Origin: Pontederia crassipes
Taxonomy: Eukaryota > Streptophyta > Magnoliopsida > Commelinales > Pontederiaceae
Direction of reading: 5' to 3'
Length of the DNA: 64,000 nt
Assembly (NCBI GenBank): GCA_030549335.1
Contig: CM060196.1
Span: 14,337,501-14,401,500 of the forward strand
Shown here: piece by piece, positions 12,371-25,246 of the stretch
Layout of the letters: the number at the start of each line of letters is the position of its first letter
Numbering within the stretch: position 1 is the stretch's first letter
Program-made: the position numbers and the translations under genes
Notes under the pieces: model-generated
The model's database searches: none
Seen by the model: the letters and a program-made list of their open reading frames with translations, nothing else
What the model was told of the DNA's origin: nothing

Positions 12371-12610
12371 GTTTTTTTCGGTTGCGACCGAGTGGAAGTG
12401 GCGCCGATTGTTCAATCCAGCTAGCGCTAAGAGTTATACGCACTAATCACGAGTTGAAATTTCGGCTCACTATCAAGTCCGACTAATCTGATGTCATTTT
12501 GAACAACATGCCCGATTATGACAAATGAGACTTATAACATAAATTTTCTGTATTCACAAAATTCGAACTCAAAACCTTTACTTAACCGATGAGAAGCTAC
12601 TATCAACTCC
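12371..12610 (-). mobile_element. Possible tRNA-derived SINE, minus strand
   Basis: On the minus strand, GTAGCTTCTCATCGGTTAAG (A-box-like, near 12600) is followed by TTTTGAGTTCGAATTTT (B-box-like, near 12550). The sequence then continues about 180 bp to a short A-run (AAAAAAAC, 12371). This layout fits a tRNA-derived SINE. No target duplication was identified. Confidence 0.4.
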
Positions 12611-12908
12611 TATTTTATTTCTTCTAATATATATCAATCTCACATTAAATATATATTAATCATGCAGTACAAGAAAAAAACAATGACAAGATTAATAAAA
12701 AGAATACAATATAAAATTCCCATATATAAAAATCAATGTATTTGCTGCTTGTTTACAAGTAAAAACTGTACTTTGAAAAGTGATAAAATAACTGGAACTT
12801 ATTTGTCATCGGTAACAGAAGGAATCAAATAACAAGCCAAATATTTTCGCTCCTTATGATCTCAACAATGGCACCATGTTGAGTCAGAGTGGGATCTTGG
12901 ATGCATGA

Positions 12909-14056
12909 TCAGAACATCGGGAGGGAGCACTCCGGCGGCATGTTCCAGTTGAACCTCTTGCCGTCCTGGCAGTAGTCGTAGATCATGTAGTTCTGCCTCA
13001 CCCACTGCAGCTGCCCCTGCTGGTCGTAGCTCAGGCTGCCGTACTCCGGCGCCGTCCACCAGTTCTGGGGGTCCGACGCCTGGGAGCACTGGTAGGTGCT
13101 GCCTTGGCCGTACCACGGGCAGGCCCTCAGCTCCAGGCCCTGGTAGCTGGCCACGAACGGCGCGCTGTTCCAGTCGATCTTGACCCGCCCTCCCTGCGTC
13201 GCCCAGTCGTCGCCGTTCCAGATGCTCGTGTACACCTTCATGCCCTGCTCGTTAGGGAACGGGATCCCGCTGCTCCAGTGGTTCTTGAACACCCTGATGG
13301 GAACGCTGTCGATGAGCCACCTGCATATGCATCCATACAGCGCCCATTTGTTTCAGACAAAGAAAAGATTCATGAACTAATAGTGTATATGGTCGATCGG
13401 CCACTAACGAGAAATACATACACGATCTGGTTTGGGTTCCAGTGGATGGTGTAGTTGTGGAATCCATCAGTTGGGTCGAACCAAGGATAAAACTGCTCCT
13501 CCCTGTTCCCCTGCCCAAGACTGAACACGTTGGTATGAATCACGTAAGGTTGCCCAGACACGTTCCCCAGGAACTCGAAGTCGATCTCGTCATGGTAATC
13601 TCCAGACGAAGATAACTGCATAGAAAAGAGAAAAAAAGAAGTAACTATGAAAAACTTGCAGATAACTGGGTCAAGAATCGCGCTACTTTTTTCGTAATGA
13701 ATTCAGACTTACATAATAAGTAGTCACTGTGCCGGCTGAGTTCCCTCCAACCAGCTGGATTTGCAGAGTTATGCTTCCGAACATATACTGGTTGTAAGAT
13801 TGGATTGCGCAGCCTGAATGCAACACAGTATATAAATTTGCTGATTCATGTACTGATATTACCGTGGAGGCAGGTTGTAACACAGCATACCTGAGTCCTG
13901 ATTCAGTTTGAGTTGCAGGTTGTCGCCATTGTTCCACTCGTTGTAGTTGGCAGGACCCCATATGCAGGTCATGTCGGAGGCAAAGTTGGCATGAACAAAG
14001 TCCCGATCCAAGGCAAAGAGAAGAGCAACTAGGAGGAGCATGCGAAAGTTCGCCAT
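12909..14056 (-). CDS. Xyloglucan endotransglucosylase/hydrolase (XTH, GH16)
   Basis: Cell-wall enzyme that cuts and religates xyloglucan in the apoplast. Four exons on the minus strand join in phase: 14056-13891, 13813-13713, 13615-13422, 13320-12909, giving 290 residues, the normal family length. The start at 14056 (MANFRM) is preferred over an in-frame ATG eight codons upstream because a hydrophobic signal peptide (about residues 1-24) begins directly. The GH16 catalytic motif [11 protein letters not shown] is intact (nucleophile about E99, acid/base about E103) and is followed by the usual N-glycosylation site NVS. The C-terminal XTH extension with paired cysteines (CPWYG and, later, CQDGKRFNW) is present. 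The last exon is strongly GC-rich at third positions, unlike exon 1. No lesion was seen, so this is probably functional. I cannot assign a numbered XTH orthologue. Confidence 0.95.
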
Positions 14057-14166
14057 GGTTTGTTCCACAGGCAATTGCACTAGGCAATTGAATCCTATAT
14101 ATATATGGAACAGTAATTTGAAGTTCTCCTTTTTTTGTGCTGAGGAAGGGTTGATGGCCTCTGAGA

Positions 14167-14174
14167 TTTATAGG
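14167..14174 (-). promoter_or_regulatory. Candidate TATA box of the XTH gene
   Basis: CCTATAAA on the minus strand lies about 115 bp upstream of the XTH start codon, which would leave a 5' UTR of roughly 80 nt. A second TATATATATA tract at 14094-14104 is closer to the start codon than usual and is a weaker candidate. Confidence 0.45.
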
Positions 14175-14340
14175 CTTCAAAGAACAATAAACTAAACAAT
14201 GTGGAGGCCATGAAAGGAAGACGTAAATTGCAGTGAGGGACTTTTACGTATGTACGTGGTGGCATGGAATTAATATATAATGTAGCTGTGCTGCGCGGCT
14301 TTGAATAGCTTGCAATGGGTTGGAACTGATCGAAGTCCTA

Positions 14341-15427
<1,087 letters not shown>

Positions 15428-15962
15428 TTTCATCCAATTTTTTCTTAACATGTTTTAAAATGATTATAAAATATCTTTTATGCCCTTCTTACTCATTTAA
15501 CATCATAAAATTATTTTAAACATTAAGCTTTATTGAAATATCAATTCGTCATGTTTCTTTTATTTTTTTATATGTTTGTTAAGAAAATAAAGATAAAAAA
15601 TGATATTTCATAGATATTAAAGAATTAAGCAAACAAAAGTTTGGAAAGACTCAAATCGAGATAAGTTAAAATTTACAACTTTTCTAATTTAGAGCTAAAG
15701 GCAAAAGTAATTTACGAGGTGCTTCGAGAAATAATGTTAGATTATAACACCGTAATGTTATGGAATCTAAACCATCTGTCTAATCCCATCAACTTTTACA
15801 TTATTTTAAATTTGTTATTAAATGACAGTTTTAAACCTTATTGGGAATTAGAGTTAAAAAATTGTAGAGCGTGCTTTTCTTGCCGTCCATATAACCCATT
15901 CCATTTAGATTCGAAATTATTAACTACCAAAGAAATGTGACTATATCAAGGTTCGTTACAAC
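15428..15962 (+). repeat. Direct repeat A flanking the PRP22 pseudogene
   Basis: About 535 bp that aligns end to end with 20365-21415 once the hAT-type insertion there is removed. Shared strings include AACAAAAGTTTG, AAATGACAGTTTTAAACC and CTTTTCTTGCCGTCCA. The two copies are in the same orientation, diverged by scattered substitutions, and bracket the PRP22-like copy. No TG...CA ends or target duplications were defined. Confidence 0.7.
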
Positions 15963-16365
15963 AAAAGAAATAAATGGCAGCAAGTTTGATGATTTAAAAT
16001 ACAAAAGCAAAGGAAAAATGAAACTAAAAATCTTCTAACAGATCAACGGAAGCACCAGATCAACGGAATGTCAGCAGGAAATTTGTTTGTCATCCAAATT
16101 GAATTGGCAAGAAAGCTCTTGTTCGTGTTGCAACTTAAAATCTTCAGCTTCTGTAAAATTACAGGAGTGCCAATCTGAACTGACAAATCATAGTCCACAA
16201 TCTCTAACGAATACAGAGAAAATGAAAGAGGCAGAGATTTCTGTTGAGATACAAATTGCAAAGGTATATACATCCAAAGTTGGTACAAGAACATGCATAC
16301 AATTAAAAAGCACGATCCCCTTGATGGTGGAGCATGATATGGTGGTGGTAAGTCTGTCTGTCTGA

Positions 16366-19300
16366 TCAAGCACGACGCTTGCTTAAACGTCATGAATTTG
16401 GTTCATGGTATCTATCATAGAGTGGTTCGATACGCTCTTGTCGCTTTCTTTTGCTCATCTTTGTTGGATCTGCAGACTTGTAGAATCTAGGAGCCAACTC
16501 TACCAACCATTTGGGATTAATTACCGTAGCCTCTCTCGTATACTCCTTTGTTGTCATAACCAACTCATGATAAATAACCCAGTCCGGTTGCCTCTGATAC
16601 AGAGCACTGCTTGGGTGAATGTACACTGGCTGGTTCTCGACCAAGGTTCTGTAGCCCTCCTTGGGATCCTTCCTCGCCACATGGAAAAAGAAGCCAGCAG
16701 TAATTGCCTTCCTTATCTTTGTGAAGTCTTTTCCAGCAGATACGACATCTGGCTTATACTTGTCCATAATTGAGAGAAGCTGTTTTCTAATATCCTGCGC
16801 TCTTCCAAGTGAACGTGCCTGAACAAAATTCTCATAACACCATGGTCTAGAAAAGTTTTTAGCCTTCCAAGCCTCGTACACTGCAAGGAGTGTTAGATGG
16901 TCTCCTTCTGGCTGAAAAAAAATTGCTCTCTTTTGATCTGCTTGAGCTTGCTTTTCCCTTGGCCTCGAGAAGATATTCCCAGTCTGGATCATTGCGATAA
17001 TAGTCAAAATCTCATCGCTGCATCCAAGGCCCACATTGGCCAGAAGCATTTTCGACAACGGAGGGTCAAGAGGAAACTCAGCCATTCTCCTACCCAACTT
17101 GGTTAGAAGTCCTTCCTCATCTAAAGCTCCAAGGCTATATAACTGTTCCATGACAGATATGAGAGCTTGTGGTGAAGGGGGGTCCATGAAATCAAAGGAC
17201 AAAAGGTCATTTATGCCCATAGCCTTCATCGTAAGTGTTGTCAACCCAAGGTTAGTTCTCTGAATTTCTGGAATTGTAGTTGGAGACATTTCATTGTGAT
17301 AAGCACTATCCGTATAAAGGCGGTAACACTCCCCAGGCCCAGTACGTCCAGCACGACCAGCTCGCTGCTTTGCCGATGCCTGTGAGATGGGAGTGATAAC
17401 TAGTGAATCAAGGCCTTGCTTTGGATTATAGACATTTTGCTTTGCGAAACCCGGATCAACAACATAACATATTCCGTCAATTGTTACAGAAGCCTCTGCA
17501 ATATTTGTAGCCACAACAACTTTCCTCTTCCCAGGAGGAGCAGGTTCAAAGATCTTTGAATACATTTCACTAGGAAGGGCACTATAAACTGGCAAGATAA
17601 TCAGTTCCGGCACATTCTTACCTAATTCTTTCATTCTCTCATAAAGTGAATCACAAGCAAAGTCAATCTCCTCCTTTCCAGTGAGAAATAGAAGAATGTC
17701 TCCTTCAGGTTTTGTCAAATGGATCTCTAAAACAGTGATCAATGCTGCATGGAGGTAATCAGTTTCTGGCTGCTTTGAATAATATATCTCCACTGGAAAT
17801 GTCCTCCGTGGAATCGTGAAGATATTACAGTTGAAGAAATATCCTGAGAACTTCTCTGCATCAAGTGTCGCAGAGGTGACTATCAACCGCATATCAGGCC
17901 TTCGCTTCACGAGCCACTTCAACAGTCCAAAAAGAACATCGGTATGGATGGTCCTTTCATGGGCTTCATCCAGCATAACTACAGAGTACTGCGACAAGTT
18001 CTCATCCACCAAAATCTCTCTAAAGAGCATTCCATCCGTCATGTATTTGATAATTGTTTCTGGGCCTGTGCAGTCCTCAAATCTAATGGCGTAGCCGACT
18101 TCCTCCCCCAAACTACATCCAAACTCTTTTGCTACCCTCTTTGCAACTGATGTGGCTGCCACCCTGCGAGGCTGTGTGCACTCGATCTTCCCATTCGTGG
18201 TGTATCCTGCCTCGGCCAGATACTGAGTCACCTGTGTCATCTTCCCTGAACCCGTCTCACCAATAACAACCAAGACCTGATTATCATGTACGGCCTGAAT
18301 GAGTTCCTTCTTTAGTTTATATATAGGAAGACTCTGTTTTTGCTCCTGAATCGATAGCTTAGACCTTTGGCCAAAAGTTATAGCCTTGCCATAAGCATCT
18401 TTTTTCCATTTAGGCACATCATTTGCTGACATTGACAACCCTACACCCTCAGTTCCTATGCAAGGTGCCTCTCACCTTTCTCCGGCATTGGATCTTGCCA
18501 AGGACGGTTAAGATCCTTGGGAATTGAGTCTATCATTGTTCGCTGCTGCTGTTCTCGGACCTCTCTCCTTTCCTTAATCAGAGCTGATTGGAGAGCTGCT
18601 TCTTTGCTCAAGGAACCCTCTGGGTTCTTGTAAATCTTAACAGGTGACATGTCAACGGAGAATCTTCTCTGCCCTTGCAAGAATGCAGGCTCATCCTCAT
18701 TAAGTTCAACCTCAAGCTCCTCCTCGGCTCCCTCTTCCTGGTACAGAAGGCCATCTCCATCCTCATCAAACATCGGGTAATCCCAGACATCCAACACTCC
18801 GGCAGCAATAAGCTGCTTGGCCTCCCACCTCTCTGGTGAGCTCATCCTTTTGAGTTGCCTTCTTGATGATGGGCCAGTCTCGTCTTCTGATACCATTGTA
18901 ATCCCGGGAAGACCGATCCTCGTAGTTTGCCCGCTATTCCTGCGGATAGGATATGCCCTACCGACGTTTTCCTCAGGTTTCTTCATCGGCAGCAAGTCCC
19001 TTCCGGTCTTCTGATCCACATCCTTCATGTTTAAGCTTAGCTTCTGCCCAGACATTGAAACCACCTTGACATATACCTCCTGGTCACGCTTCACCATGTC
19101 TTTCGCACTTGCAACCCTCCGAGTTGCAAGCTGGGAAACATGGACCAGGCCCTCTTTGCCCCTGAAGTCCACCAGCTGGACAAAGCACCCAGTGTCCATG
19201 ACTCGTGAAACCCGCCCCTTATAGACCTTGTGGAGCTCCGGTTCATCAGAAAAGCTCTTCCTGCCGGAGCTCGACTTTCTTCTGTCGTCATAACCATCAG

Positions 19301-19922
19301 CATCATCATTACTACCATCTTCCGCTATAGAATCACCATATCTGTCCTCCTTTCTCCGACGCCTTCCACCATCTTTGTCTCTATGTCTTTCTTTATCCCT
19401 ATTCCTGCCTCTATTTTTGTCCATGCCTCCGTCTGTATACTCCTGACCATGGTCTCCATCACCCAGCCGGCGGTGATGGTGATCCAGTTCCCGGTCCCGG
19501 TCATGGTCTCGCTCATGCACGCGCTGGATTTCGGCCTTGCGCTTGGCGTCGCTCTCGATCTCGAGTTGGAGCTTCTTGATGCGGCCAAGGTCGTCGGGAC
19601 GGGAGAGAGCTGGAAAGGCGGAGGCTTTCTGCTTGGGACCGACCGACAAGGAAGCGCCCTTCCCTTTGGAAGAGGGTTTGGGCGGCAGGATGGCGTGGAT
19701 GACGGTGAGGAGGGTGCGGACGAAGTAGTCCGGGAACTCCGCGCCGTTGGCCTTGAGCTCGCGGTCGAAGTCCTCGACGGTGGGGCAGCGGCTGCCGAGC
19801 TCGATGATGAACTCGGCGAGGACCCTGTCGCCGCAGCCAATGAGGGACTCGAGCTCCGTGCACACCTTGGACTCCAGAGACAGGTACTCGAGCGTCTTCA
19901 GCCCGTCCTCCGCCGGCGCCAT
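16366..19922 (-). pseudogene. PRP22/DEAH5-like spliceosomal RNA helicase, disabled intronless copy
   Basis: PRP22 is the DEAH-box ATPase that releases spliced mRNA from the spliceosome. Part 1 (19922-18456, 488 codons) has the N-terminal helical domain, an RD/RE-rich linker and an S1 RNA-binding domain at about residues 230-300. Part 2 (18438-16390) has the helicase core, with DEAH at about residue 157, SAT at 189, QRAGRAGR at 358, and the C-terminal domains. The two parts should be one reading frame. A TAG at 18456-18458 (probably from CAG) and a 1-nt deletion at about 18446 in a G run separate them. Near the 3' end a TGA at 16390 replaces a Trp codon and removes the last seven codons; the ancestral stop is still visible at 16366-16368. 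Walker A reads GSGKMT instead of GSGKTT, so an ATP/Mg-binding threonine is lost. Three of the four lesions look like C-to-T type transitions. Lack of introns could mean a retrocopy, but the normal plant gene may also be intronless. Confidence 0.88.
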
Positions 19923-20265
19923 CGCACGAATAGAACTCCGGACGTTTCTCTGTCCTCTCTCTCTCTATCTCTATCTCTCTCTCTGTTCTTGCGCGCAGGA
20001 TGAACGTCTGCACGCCGATTGGTTTGTCCAAGAATCGACGTCGCCGTCGACTCCTTTTTTTTATAGGAGGATCGTTGGGATTTCTTTCCTCCTCCGCCTC
20101 GGGTTAGTTTTCGAAATCAAGGCGGTTTTTCCTCTTTTTTATTTTTATTTTTACTTCCGTTTCCTTTTTTAAAGTTAATTTATAAGAGAAAAAAAGAGAA
20201 TATTTGAATATGAAATTTTCCTTTAAAAGGGTTTATTTTTTTAAAATTAAACCCTTGAATCTTCC

Positions 20266-20313
<48 letters not shown>

Positions 20314-20314
20314 G
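20266..20314. repeat. (AAT)n microsatellite
   Basis: A run of about 16 ATA/AAT trinucleotides upstream of the PRP22-like copy. Confidence 0.95.
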
Positions 20315-20364
20315 ATAAACTAAAATTTCTCGATAAATTAGACATCTTCATCACTCAAGTTTTT

Positions 20365-21415
20365 CCATCCAAATTCTTATTAACGTATTTGTTAAATAAT
20401 TACAAAATACCTTTTGTACCTTCTTTCTCATTTAATATCATAAAGTTATTTTAAAATTTTAAAACAACAACTTGAGCAACACGTTACATAATTATTGCAA
20501 CAGCAATTTTACCTTTATCTCTTTTTTTTTACTTTTTGTTAAGAAAGATGTTTCTTGGCTGTTAAAGAATTAAGCTAACAAAAGTTTGCAAAGACTCAAA
20601 TCGAGACAAGTTAAAATTTATAACTTTCTGATTTAGAGCTAAACGCAAAAGTAATTTTCGAGGTCCTACAATTAATAATCCTAAATGATAACACCGTAAT
20701 GTTTTGGAATATAAAACATTTAAACTTTTACATTATTTTAAATTTGTTATTAAATGACAGTTTTAAACCTTATTGAGAATTAGAATTAAAATTGTCGAGA
20801 GCGCTTTTCTTGCCGTCCAAGACTTATAAACCATCCATTTATATTCGAATAGGGATGTTCACGGGTCGGGTTGACCCATGAACAAATCCGACCAGACTCG
20901 GCCAATGGTCGGGTCGGGTCGCAGCTTTTTTTTTTACTGCAACCCGAACCGACCCGATCCGGGCCGGGCCGGGTCGGGTCGGGTGGTCGGGTTACCCGAC
21001 CACCCTTTTTCTTTTTTTTTAAAATTTAAAATTTATTTTTTAATATAAAAAGTATTTATTATTTTATTTTTAATATAAAATAAATTATTTTTTAATACCA
21101 AAAATATTTTTTTAAATATTTATATACTTTTCTATATTTGAAATAATTTATTTCATATTTTTTAAATTTTAAATGATATAAACTATACATTTAACTAAAA
21201 AATAATTAAAAAAATTTTTAAAAAAGAAAAAGACCGGGTCACCGGGTCGGATCGGGTCAACTTGGGTTGAAAAATTCCAACCCGAACCCGACCCCTTTTG
21301 GGTCGGGTCGGGTCGGATTTCCGGGTTCACCGGGTCGACCCGACCCGGTGAACACCCCTACATTCGAAGTTATTAACTAATAAATAAATGTACAATAGAA
21401 AGGTTCACTACAATA
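20365..21415 (+). repeat. Direct repeat B, interrupted by a hAT-type MITE
   Basis: Second copy of the 15428-15962 sequence, on the other side of the PRP22 pseudogene. It carries a 511-bp insertion at 20850-21360. Subtracting the insertion and one target duplication leaves about 532 bp, equal to copy A. Confidence 0.7.
20850..21360. mobile_element. hAT-type non-autonomous element with 8-bp target duplication
   Basis: The ends are inverted repeats TAGGGATGTTCACGGGTCGG and, reversed from the right, TAGGGGTGTTCACCGGGTCGG. Flanks are TATTCGAA (20842-20849) and CATTCGAA (21361-21368), an 8-bp duplication with one mismatch. Copy A shows the empty site (ATTCGAA once). The interior is AT-rich between GGGTCGGGTCG tracts and has no coding capacity. 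Eight-bp duplications and TAGGG ends point to the hAT superfamily. Confidence 0.85.
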
Positions 21416-21438
21416 TATATATATATATATATATATAT
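21413..21438. repeat. (AT)n microsatellite
   Basis: Thirteen AT dinucleotides immediately after direct repeat B. Confidence 0.95.
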
Positions 21439-22096
21439 CATTTTTGTGATTAATTGTTATATTCTCTTTCCTCCATTAAATTATTTTTCTTTCTCTTCCA
21501 TATCTTCATAACTTTCTCTAACCTTCTTCCCAAATTCCCTCCTTTAGTATTTATCTTTTTTAATTTATATTATTTTATTCATCTATATCTTCATTACTGC
21601 CTTTCATCTTCCCATGATCTTTCTATATAATTTTCCTCCACTCCTAACCTCCCTCCTCCCATGATCATCTTCCTATATAATCTTCCCCATCCATAACTAC
21701 TGATTATTATTATAATGCTAACCTCTCATCCACAATCTCCTCCTCCCTTGAACTACTCATTATAATGCTAACCTCTCATCCATAATCTCCTCTCTTGAGC
21801 TACTTATAATGGACGGCAGCTTGAGTTGGAGATCTTCCTCATCTCATCATAGGCATGTCTAGCTCGCTCTAGACATGTTCCATCGTCATCGGCATCTGCC
21901 CCACTCATAGAAAAAATCCTGGTCTCATCGAAGAAGTCATTGACGTGCATAGAATTTACCTATTTGAGGCTCACAATGATGTGATAGTTGTGAAAAAAAT
22001 TGCAATGTTCCAAGTTTACATACTTTTCATAATTTTTAATTATCCTCGCTCTTAGCACATGTTGAGTCCATTTTATTATTTTCTCTCAATAATTTA
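21439..22096. other. Pyrimidine-rich spacer with a 50-bp tandem duplication
   Basis: CT-rich DNA without genes. A unit beginning ATTATAATGCTAACCTCTCA is repeated at 21709 and 21759. This may be the eroded 3' end/LTR side of the adjacent gypsy element, but no LTR border was found. Confidence 0.4.
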
Positions 22097-23072
22097 TTAG
22101 AACATTCTCCGTTCATACAAAGTCTTAAATGGCGCTCGAATGGTAGATTGACAACCATTATTATATGCAAACTCGATTAACGTTAAATGGTCATCCCAAC
22201 ATTCATAATCATCCATCACACTAGCTCTCAACATATTCTCCAGCGTCTGTATCGTTCGCTCAGCCTGTCCATCAGTCTGTGGATGAAAATTCGTACTAAA
22301 GTCTAACTTCATCCCTAAAGATTCATGTAACTTCTTCTAAAATTGGGATGTAAATTTAGGATCTCTATCGAAAATAATGACTTTCGGTATGTCATGTAAC
22401 CGGACAATCTCATCAATGAACAATCGTGCCAATTGCTCCAATGAGTAATCTTATGGGTAAGAATTGTGTTGATTTTTGTCAATCTATCTAGTATCACCCA
22501 CACAATATTATGACCTTTCTTAGTGACTGTTACAAAATTCATATTAATCTTCTCCCATTTCCATTCAGGTATAGGCAAAATATTCAATTCACTATAAGGA
22601 CTTCAGCCTTAACTTGTTGACATACCAAACAATGTGATATAAAGTTAGCAACATTCTCCTTCATTCCTGACCAAAAATAATTTTGACATAAATTTCTATA
22701 CATCTTGGTGTAATATGGATTTGATGAATATGATGCATTATGACTTAGGTACAAATAATCTATCTTGATACATGAGAGTCCCATCCTTCTTATGTGATAG
22801 TGCTTTTTACCATGACACGTCTTTAATTGATCCATAAGCATAAGAGTGCCTATATCAACCTTTTGTACTTGTCGAATCATATCCAATAACAATGGCCTCA
22901 CACGGAGGTTGCACAATAAACCTCCATAGCCATTCACTCTCAAGTGAAAAATCATCTTTGTATGCTTCTCAACAGGAGAGATCACGCCTAAGTCCTCTTG
23001 TGTCACACCATTCCTAAACTTTCGGCTCAATGCATCATCAATTACATTTGCTTTTCTTAGATGATACTCCAT
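22097..23072 (-). pseudogene. Integrase remnant of the gypsy element
   Basis: The HHCC zinc-binding part (SNPYYTKMYRNL, then HCLVCQQ) is at about 22590-22760. The catalytic-core remnants include VWVILDRLTK and TNFHPQTDGQAERTIQTLEN, followed by WDDHLTLIEFAYNN. Frameshifts occur near 22315 and 22584. It cannot encode a whole integrase. Confidence 0.8.
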
Positions 23073-23173
23073 AGTCAGGTCATAATTTTTAATAAACTCT
23101 ATCCATCTTTGTTGTCTTTGATTAAGTTCTTTTTTATTTTCAACTCTTTCAAACTTTTGTGGTTAGTGAAAAT

Positions 23174-24359
23174 TTAGACATGTTCGTCATATAAGTAATG
23201 TCTCAATATCTTCAATGCAAATACTATAGCCACAAACTCTAAATCATGCGTAGGATAATTGCCTTCATGTTGTTTCAACTTTCTCGATGCATAAGCAATT
23301 ACCTTCTCATGCTGCATCAAAATACATCCAAGTCCCTGACGTGAAGCATAACTATAAACCACAAAAGTTTCTCTACTCTCTGGCAAAGTCAAAATCGGTG
23401 CAGTCACCAATCTACTCTTCAGCTCTTGAAAGCTATTCTTGCATTTTTCTATCCAAATGAACTTGACATTCTTTCTTAACAACTGAGTAAGTGGTCCTGC
23501 AATGATAGAGAAACCCTGCACAACCAATCTAAGAAAACTACGAACTTCTCTTGCATTCCTTGGGGCCTTCCATTTCACTACAACTTCTATCTTGGAAGGA
23601 ACAACTAACACTCCATCAACTAATATCATGTGGCCCAAGAATACCACTCTACTAATCCAGAACTCACACTTGGAAAATTTAGCATATAACTTGTTCCGCC
23701 TCAAAATCTCCAACACTGTCCTCGAGTGTTGTTCGTGCTGGTTTTTGCTAGATGAATAGATCAAAATGTAATTATTAGCACAATGATAAATACATCAAGA
23801 AAATCTTGAAGCACCATATTCATCAAACCCATGAATGCTGCATGATCTTTCGTCAAGTCAAATGGCATCACAAGAAACTTGTAATGTCCATATTTAGTGC
23901 GAAATGTGGTCTTCTTCACATCCTCATCTCTGATATGTAATTGATGATATCCAGACATCAAGTCAATCTTGAAGATCTTCAAACCACGCAATTGATCAAA
24001 CAAATCATCTATCATTTGTAAGGGATATCAATTCTTTATGGTCACCTTATTCAACTGTCTATACTCAATGCACATCCTCATTGAGCCATCGTTATTTTTC
24101 ACAAATAGTACTAGAGCTCCCCAAGGTGACACACTGGATCGAAAAAAGAACACAAATCAAATAACTCTTGTAATTGCTTCTTTAACTCAAGCTCAATAGG
24201 TGCCATTTTATATGGAGGAACGGAGATTGGTGTTGCACCCAGAATCAACTCTATTTCAAATTTTGTATCTCTTTGTAGTGGTAAACTAGGCAATGCCTCG
24301 GGAAAAACATCAGGAAGCTCCTGAAATAATAGGTAACTCTTCAAGTTTAGGTGGCTCAC
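23174..24359 (-). pseudogene. Reverse transcriptase/RNase H remnant of the gypsy element
   Basis: RT strings run in order: [56 protein letters not shown] and, after a frameshift, [20 protein letters not shown]. The YxDD box region (around 23765) is disrupted (FIIVLIITF). RNase H remnants follow ([20 protein letters not shown], then THDLEF). Non-functional. Confidence 0.85.
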
Positions 24360-24553
24360 GATTCAAATAATGAATATGAGCTAAGTAAGCATCACGCCCT
24401 TCAAGTAACATTTTTTTACTACCAAAATAGATATCACGTAAGTAAGTAGCATCCTCCTATCACCCTTAAAAATTACCTCCTCACTACAAGGTAACGTCAA
24501 TTTCACTTCCTTAACAAAATAATCTACCACCGCCCGGTAAGTGGAAATTCAAT

Positions 24554-25146
24554 CTATGCCCAGAATGACATTAAACCCATGTATGTATATAGCAATAGGA
24601 TTAGCCAAAAAATTCTTATTACATTGACAAGTACACACTCCTTGTATAATTGTCTCGTAAAGTGATGAGGGTAATATAATAGACATATCAACAAATAAGG
24701 GAGAAGGCTCCATATCCAACAAGATTCACATGCATATGAAACAAATGAATATGATGCATCAAGGTCAAATAAGGTAGTCATGTACTTCTTATTGATGAGA
24801 ATCGAACTTGTAACCACCTTAGGACTGACGACTGCCTCCTCACGAGTCATGACATAAACCCTAGGTTGTCCTCCCGTACCAACTCTTTGTCCACTGACTG
24901 CATCGACGATAATTTTCTCCTTATTCATGGAACTAGTAGATGGAGTCCTCTCTAATGTACTAGCCTGTCATGGGGCAATCCGTGGTCCACCATGCGCACA
25001 AGAAAATTGAGTAATAGCTGTTGGCCAAGTACATTCATATTTTTTGTGTCCTTTCTCAATACAACTATAGCAAGCCATTGCTTTGCTCCCATTTGATCAA
25101 CATCTACTTGCATTATGCTTACCACAAGTGGCACACAATACCACAT
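24554..25146 (-). pseudogene. CCHC zinc knuckle and protease remnant
   Basis: CYSCIEKGHKKYEC (about 25040-25085) is a perfect CX2CX4HX4C nucleic-acid-binding knuckle. Downstream, the aspartic protease site reads FDLDASYSFVS where DSG/DTG is expected, so the catalytic motif is lost. Confidence 0.75.
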
Positions 25147-25246
25147 CCTTACTCTGATCTCTCATCTAAAATCCTTAGTCTTGAGTCTTGAAATGAAATC
25201 TCTATATCTTTGATCACCTCGTCCTCCAGTCATGCTAAGTATCCCT

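Noticed and set aside
16390..19922. Two separate genes (S1-domain protein and DEAH helicase)
   Set aside because: Together they match PRP22 continuously, and the junction shows a nonsense codon and a 1-nt deletion in conserved sequence.
19230..20172. Plus-strand frames of 257 and 141 codons
   Set aside because: They are antisense to the GC-rich N-terminal part of the PRP22-like copy and have no family character.
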